Assembly: GCA_031257735.1 (NCBI GenBank)
Contig: JAIROC010000206.1
Coordinates: 1 to 6,797, forward strand
Length of the DNA stretch: 6,797 nt
From: Bacteroidales bacterium
GTDB lineage: Bacteria > Bacteroidota > Bacteroidia > Bacteroidales > WCHB1-69
Reading direction: 5' to 3'
Position numbers and translations under genes: made by a program. A model generated the notes under the pieces. The model worked only from the letters and a program-made list of their open reading frames with translations, was not told where the DNA came from and did no database searches. The first letter of the stretch is position 1, and each line of letters starts with the position of its first letter. Of the stretch, positions 6,012 to 6,797 are shown in pieces.

Positions 6012-6240
6012 ATTCTTTATTATCAGGAGTGTAAATAACTTTAAGAGAAATACTTTTTTCTTTTAGTTTTTGATTGATAATCGTTTTCCATTGTTTAATT
6101 TCATCTTCATTATCAATTTTATAATGAATGTCAAAGAACATTCCTTCTAACACCAAGATATACAGAATATAAACTTCTTTATTACTTAATCCATTTAATT
6201 TGACAATTAACTCTTTATTTCCTTCCTGTATAATCACCAA
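5995..6240 (-). CDS. 81-aa protein of unknown function, first gene of the operon
   Basis: I do not recognise this small protein. It is predicted as a mixed alpha/beta fold with a hydrophobic patch (VYILYILVLEGMFF, about residues 23-36) too polar around it to be a confident membrane helix, followed by a charged helix (KQWKTIINQKLKEK). The frame opens after a TGA just upstream and offers only TTG (6240) or GTG (6237) as early starts; the first ATG is at 6141 and would leave 48 residues. A TTG start inside a duplicated 16-base sequence is odd and suggests the true N-terminus may have been altered at this junction. Its 3' end overlaps the peptidase start by 17 bases, so the two are probably translated together. 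No promoter was found before it; read-through from the upstream methyltransferase is likely. Confidence 0.55.
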   Translation of the reverse strand: MVIIQEGNKELIVKLNGLSNKEVYILYILVLEGMFFDIHYKIDNEDEIKQWKTIINQKLKEKSISLKVIYTPDNKEYVYGN

Positions 6241-6275
6241 ATCAAAATGTTTATCCGGTCAAATCAAAATGTTTA
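6238..6275. repeat. Two direct copies of a 16-bp sequence at the operon's upstream edge
   Basis: CAAATCAAAATGTTTA occurs at 6238-6253 and again at 6260-6275, a 22-base period. The pair fills most of the 41-bp gap between the GC-rich methyltransferase and the AT-rich operon, and the TTG start of the 81-aa gene lies in one copy. It could be a tandem duplication, a paired operator, or a scar from the joining of two DNAs. No third copy was seen near the other end of the cluster (400-450). Confidence 0.8.
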
Positions 6276-6281
6276 AAAAAA

Positions 6282-6797
6282 TCACACCCCCGCCAATCGC
6301 CCCTTCGCCAAATCCACATACTCCGCGTTCAATTCAATTCCCACATAATTCCTTCCCATATTCCGCGCTACTACGCCCGTTGTTCCTGCTCCAAAAAAGG
6401 GGTCTAACACTACGCCGCCGGGCGGACAGCCGGCCTTGATGCAATCAATGATTAACGCTTCGGGATAGGTGGCGAAGTGTGCGCCGCGAAATGAGCGCGT
6501 CGGCACTGTCCACACACTCCTTTTATTCCGCGCCGGCAGTGTGCCGATGCGGTGCGGCCAGCGTTCATGCACGCCGTTCGCCAGCGAATTAACGCCTATT
6601 CCCGTGCCATTATCGACATATTTCGGGCTACCTTTCGCCGTTGTGTCCTTGCGCCCGTCATACTTCGCAGTCTCCAATATAGCGCGGTGGTCGAAGTAAT
6701 ACCGCGCCGACTTCGACAATAGGAACAGGTACTCGTGCGCCTTCGTACAGCGGTCGCGTATGCTCTCCGGCATCGGGTTCGGCTTGTGCCAGATGAT
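6282..6797 (-). CDS. Phage-type beta-class DNA methyltransferase, C-terminal part, 5' end outside the window
   Basis: The frame is open from the right edge (IIWHKPNPMPESIRDRCTKAHEY) to TGA at 6284-6282, giving 171 residues. The HKPNPMPES.RDR.T..HE region is typical of N6-adenine/N4-cytosine methyltransferases of the PF01555 type. Near the C-terminus come TYPEALIIDCI and motif I, VVLDPFFGAGTTG, then NYVGIELNAEYVDLA. With motif I at the C-terminus, the catalytic (D/S)PPY lies upstream, outside the window, as in the beta class. Such enzymes are common in Bacteroidota prophages and conjugative elements. The ATG at 6773 is internal and should not be taken as the start. The gene is visibly more GC-rich than the operon that follows it 41 bp downstream in the same direction, so the two have different origins. 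Confidence 0.88.
   Translation of the reverse strand: MIWHKPNPMPESIRDRCTKAHEYLFLLSKSARYYFDHRAILETAKYDGRKDTTAKGSPKYVDNGTGIGVNSLANGVHERWPHRIGTLPARNKRSVWTVPTRSFRGAHFATYPEALIIDCIKAGCPPGGVVLDPFFGAGTTGVVARNMGRNYVGIELNAEYVDLAKGRLAGV

Noticed and set aside
6200..6699. + strand open frames of 76-79 codons opposite the right-hand methyltransferase
   Set aside because: They are antisense to a clear motif-bearing gene in GC-rich DNA, where long chance frames are common.
1..6797. CRISPR array, tRNA or rRNA genes
   Set aside because: No regularly spaced repeats beyond the single 22-base-period pair at 6238-6275, and no tRNA cloverleaf or rRNA-like segment was seen on reading.

Overview
The window looks like AT-rich accessory DNA from a member of the Bacteroidota, probably Bacteroidales. 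The clues are promoter boxes of the Bacteroidota type (TAnnTTTG, in one case with an upstream TTTG), a low-GC gene cluster without strong Shine-Dalgarno sites, and the style of the flanking genes. Those flanking genes look phage- or mobile-element-derived. On the left is the 3' end of a + strand gene ending in a probable BECR-fold (CdiA-C / phage nuclease-like) domain (1-228). On the right is the 3' end of a much more GC-rich beta-type DNA methyltransferase on the - strand (6282-6797).

Between them lies a compact - strand operon, read right to left. It holds an 81-aa protein of unknown function (6240-5995), a large gene that is now split (6011-2808), a three-helix membrane protein (2808-2113), a 137-aa helical protein (2108-1695) and a DNA methyltransferase (1702-449). 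Adjacent genes overlap or lie within 4 bases of each other, so they are probably co-transcribed and translationally coupled.

The main result concerns the split gene. An 898-bp IS5-type insertion sequence (3913-4810, 16-bp inverted repeats with one mismatch, TA duplicated at the target) sits inside it. Removing the IS and one TA copy on paper rejoins the two halves in one open frame of about 767 codons. The N-terminal half has a zinc-metallopeptidase signature (HEMAH, then EECWCDLFA, then HPPSTFR). The C-terminal half is a dCTP deaminase domain with its conserved motifs intact. The two pieces that look like separate 'peptidase' and 'dCTP deaminase' genes are therefore halves of one ancestral fusion protein.

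A peptidase-dCTP deaminase fusion, encoded with a membrane protein, two small unknown proteins and a DNA methyltransferase, looks like a candidate anti-phage or nucleotide-depletion system. I know of no described system with this composition. The defence role is inference. In this strain the system is probably damaged, although the deaminase domain could still be made from an internal ATG.

A second item of interest is a probable small structured RNA on the - strand (about 384-227). It has its own promoter and a strong intrinsic terminator, and lies between the methyltransferase and the left-hand phage-like gene. I could not assign it to a family.
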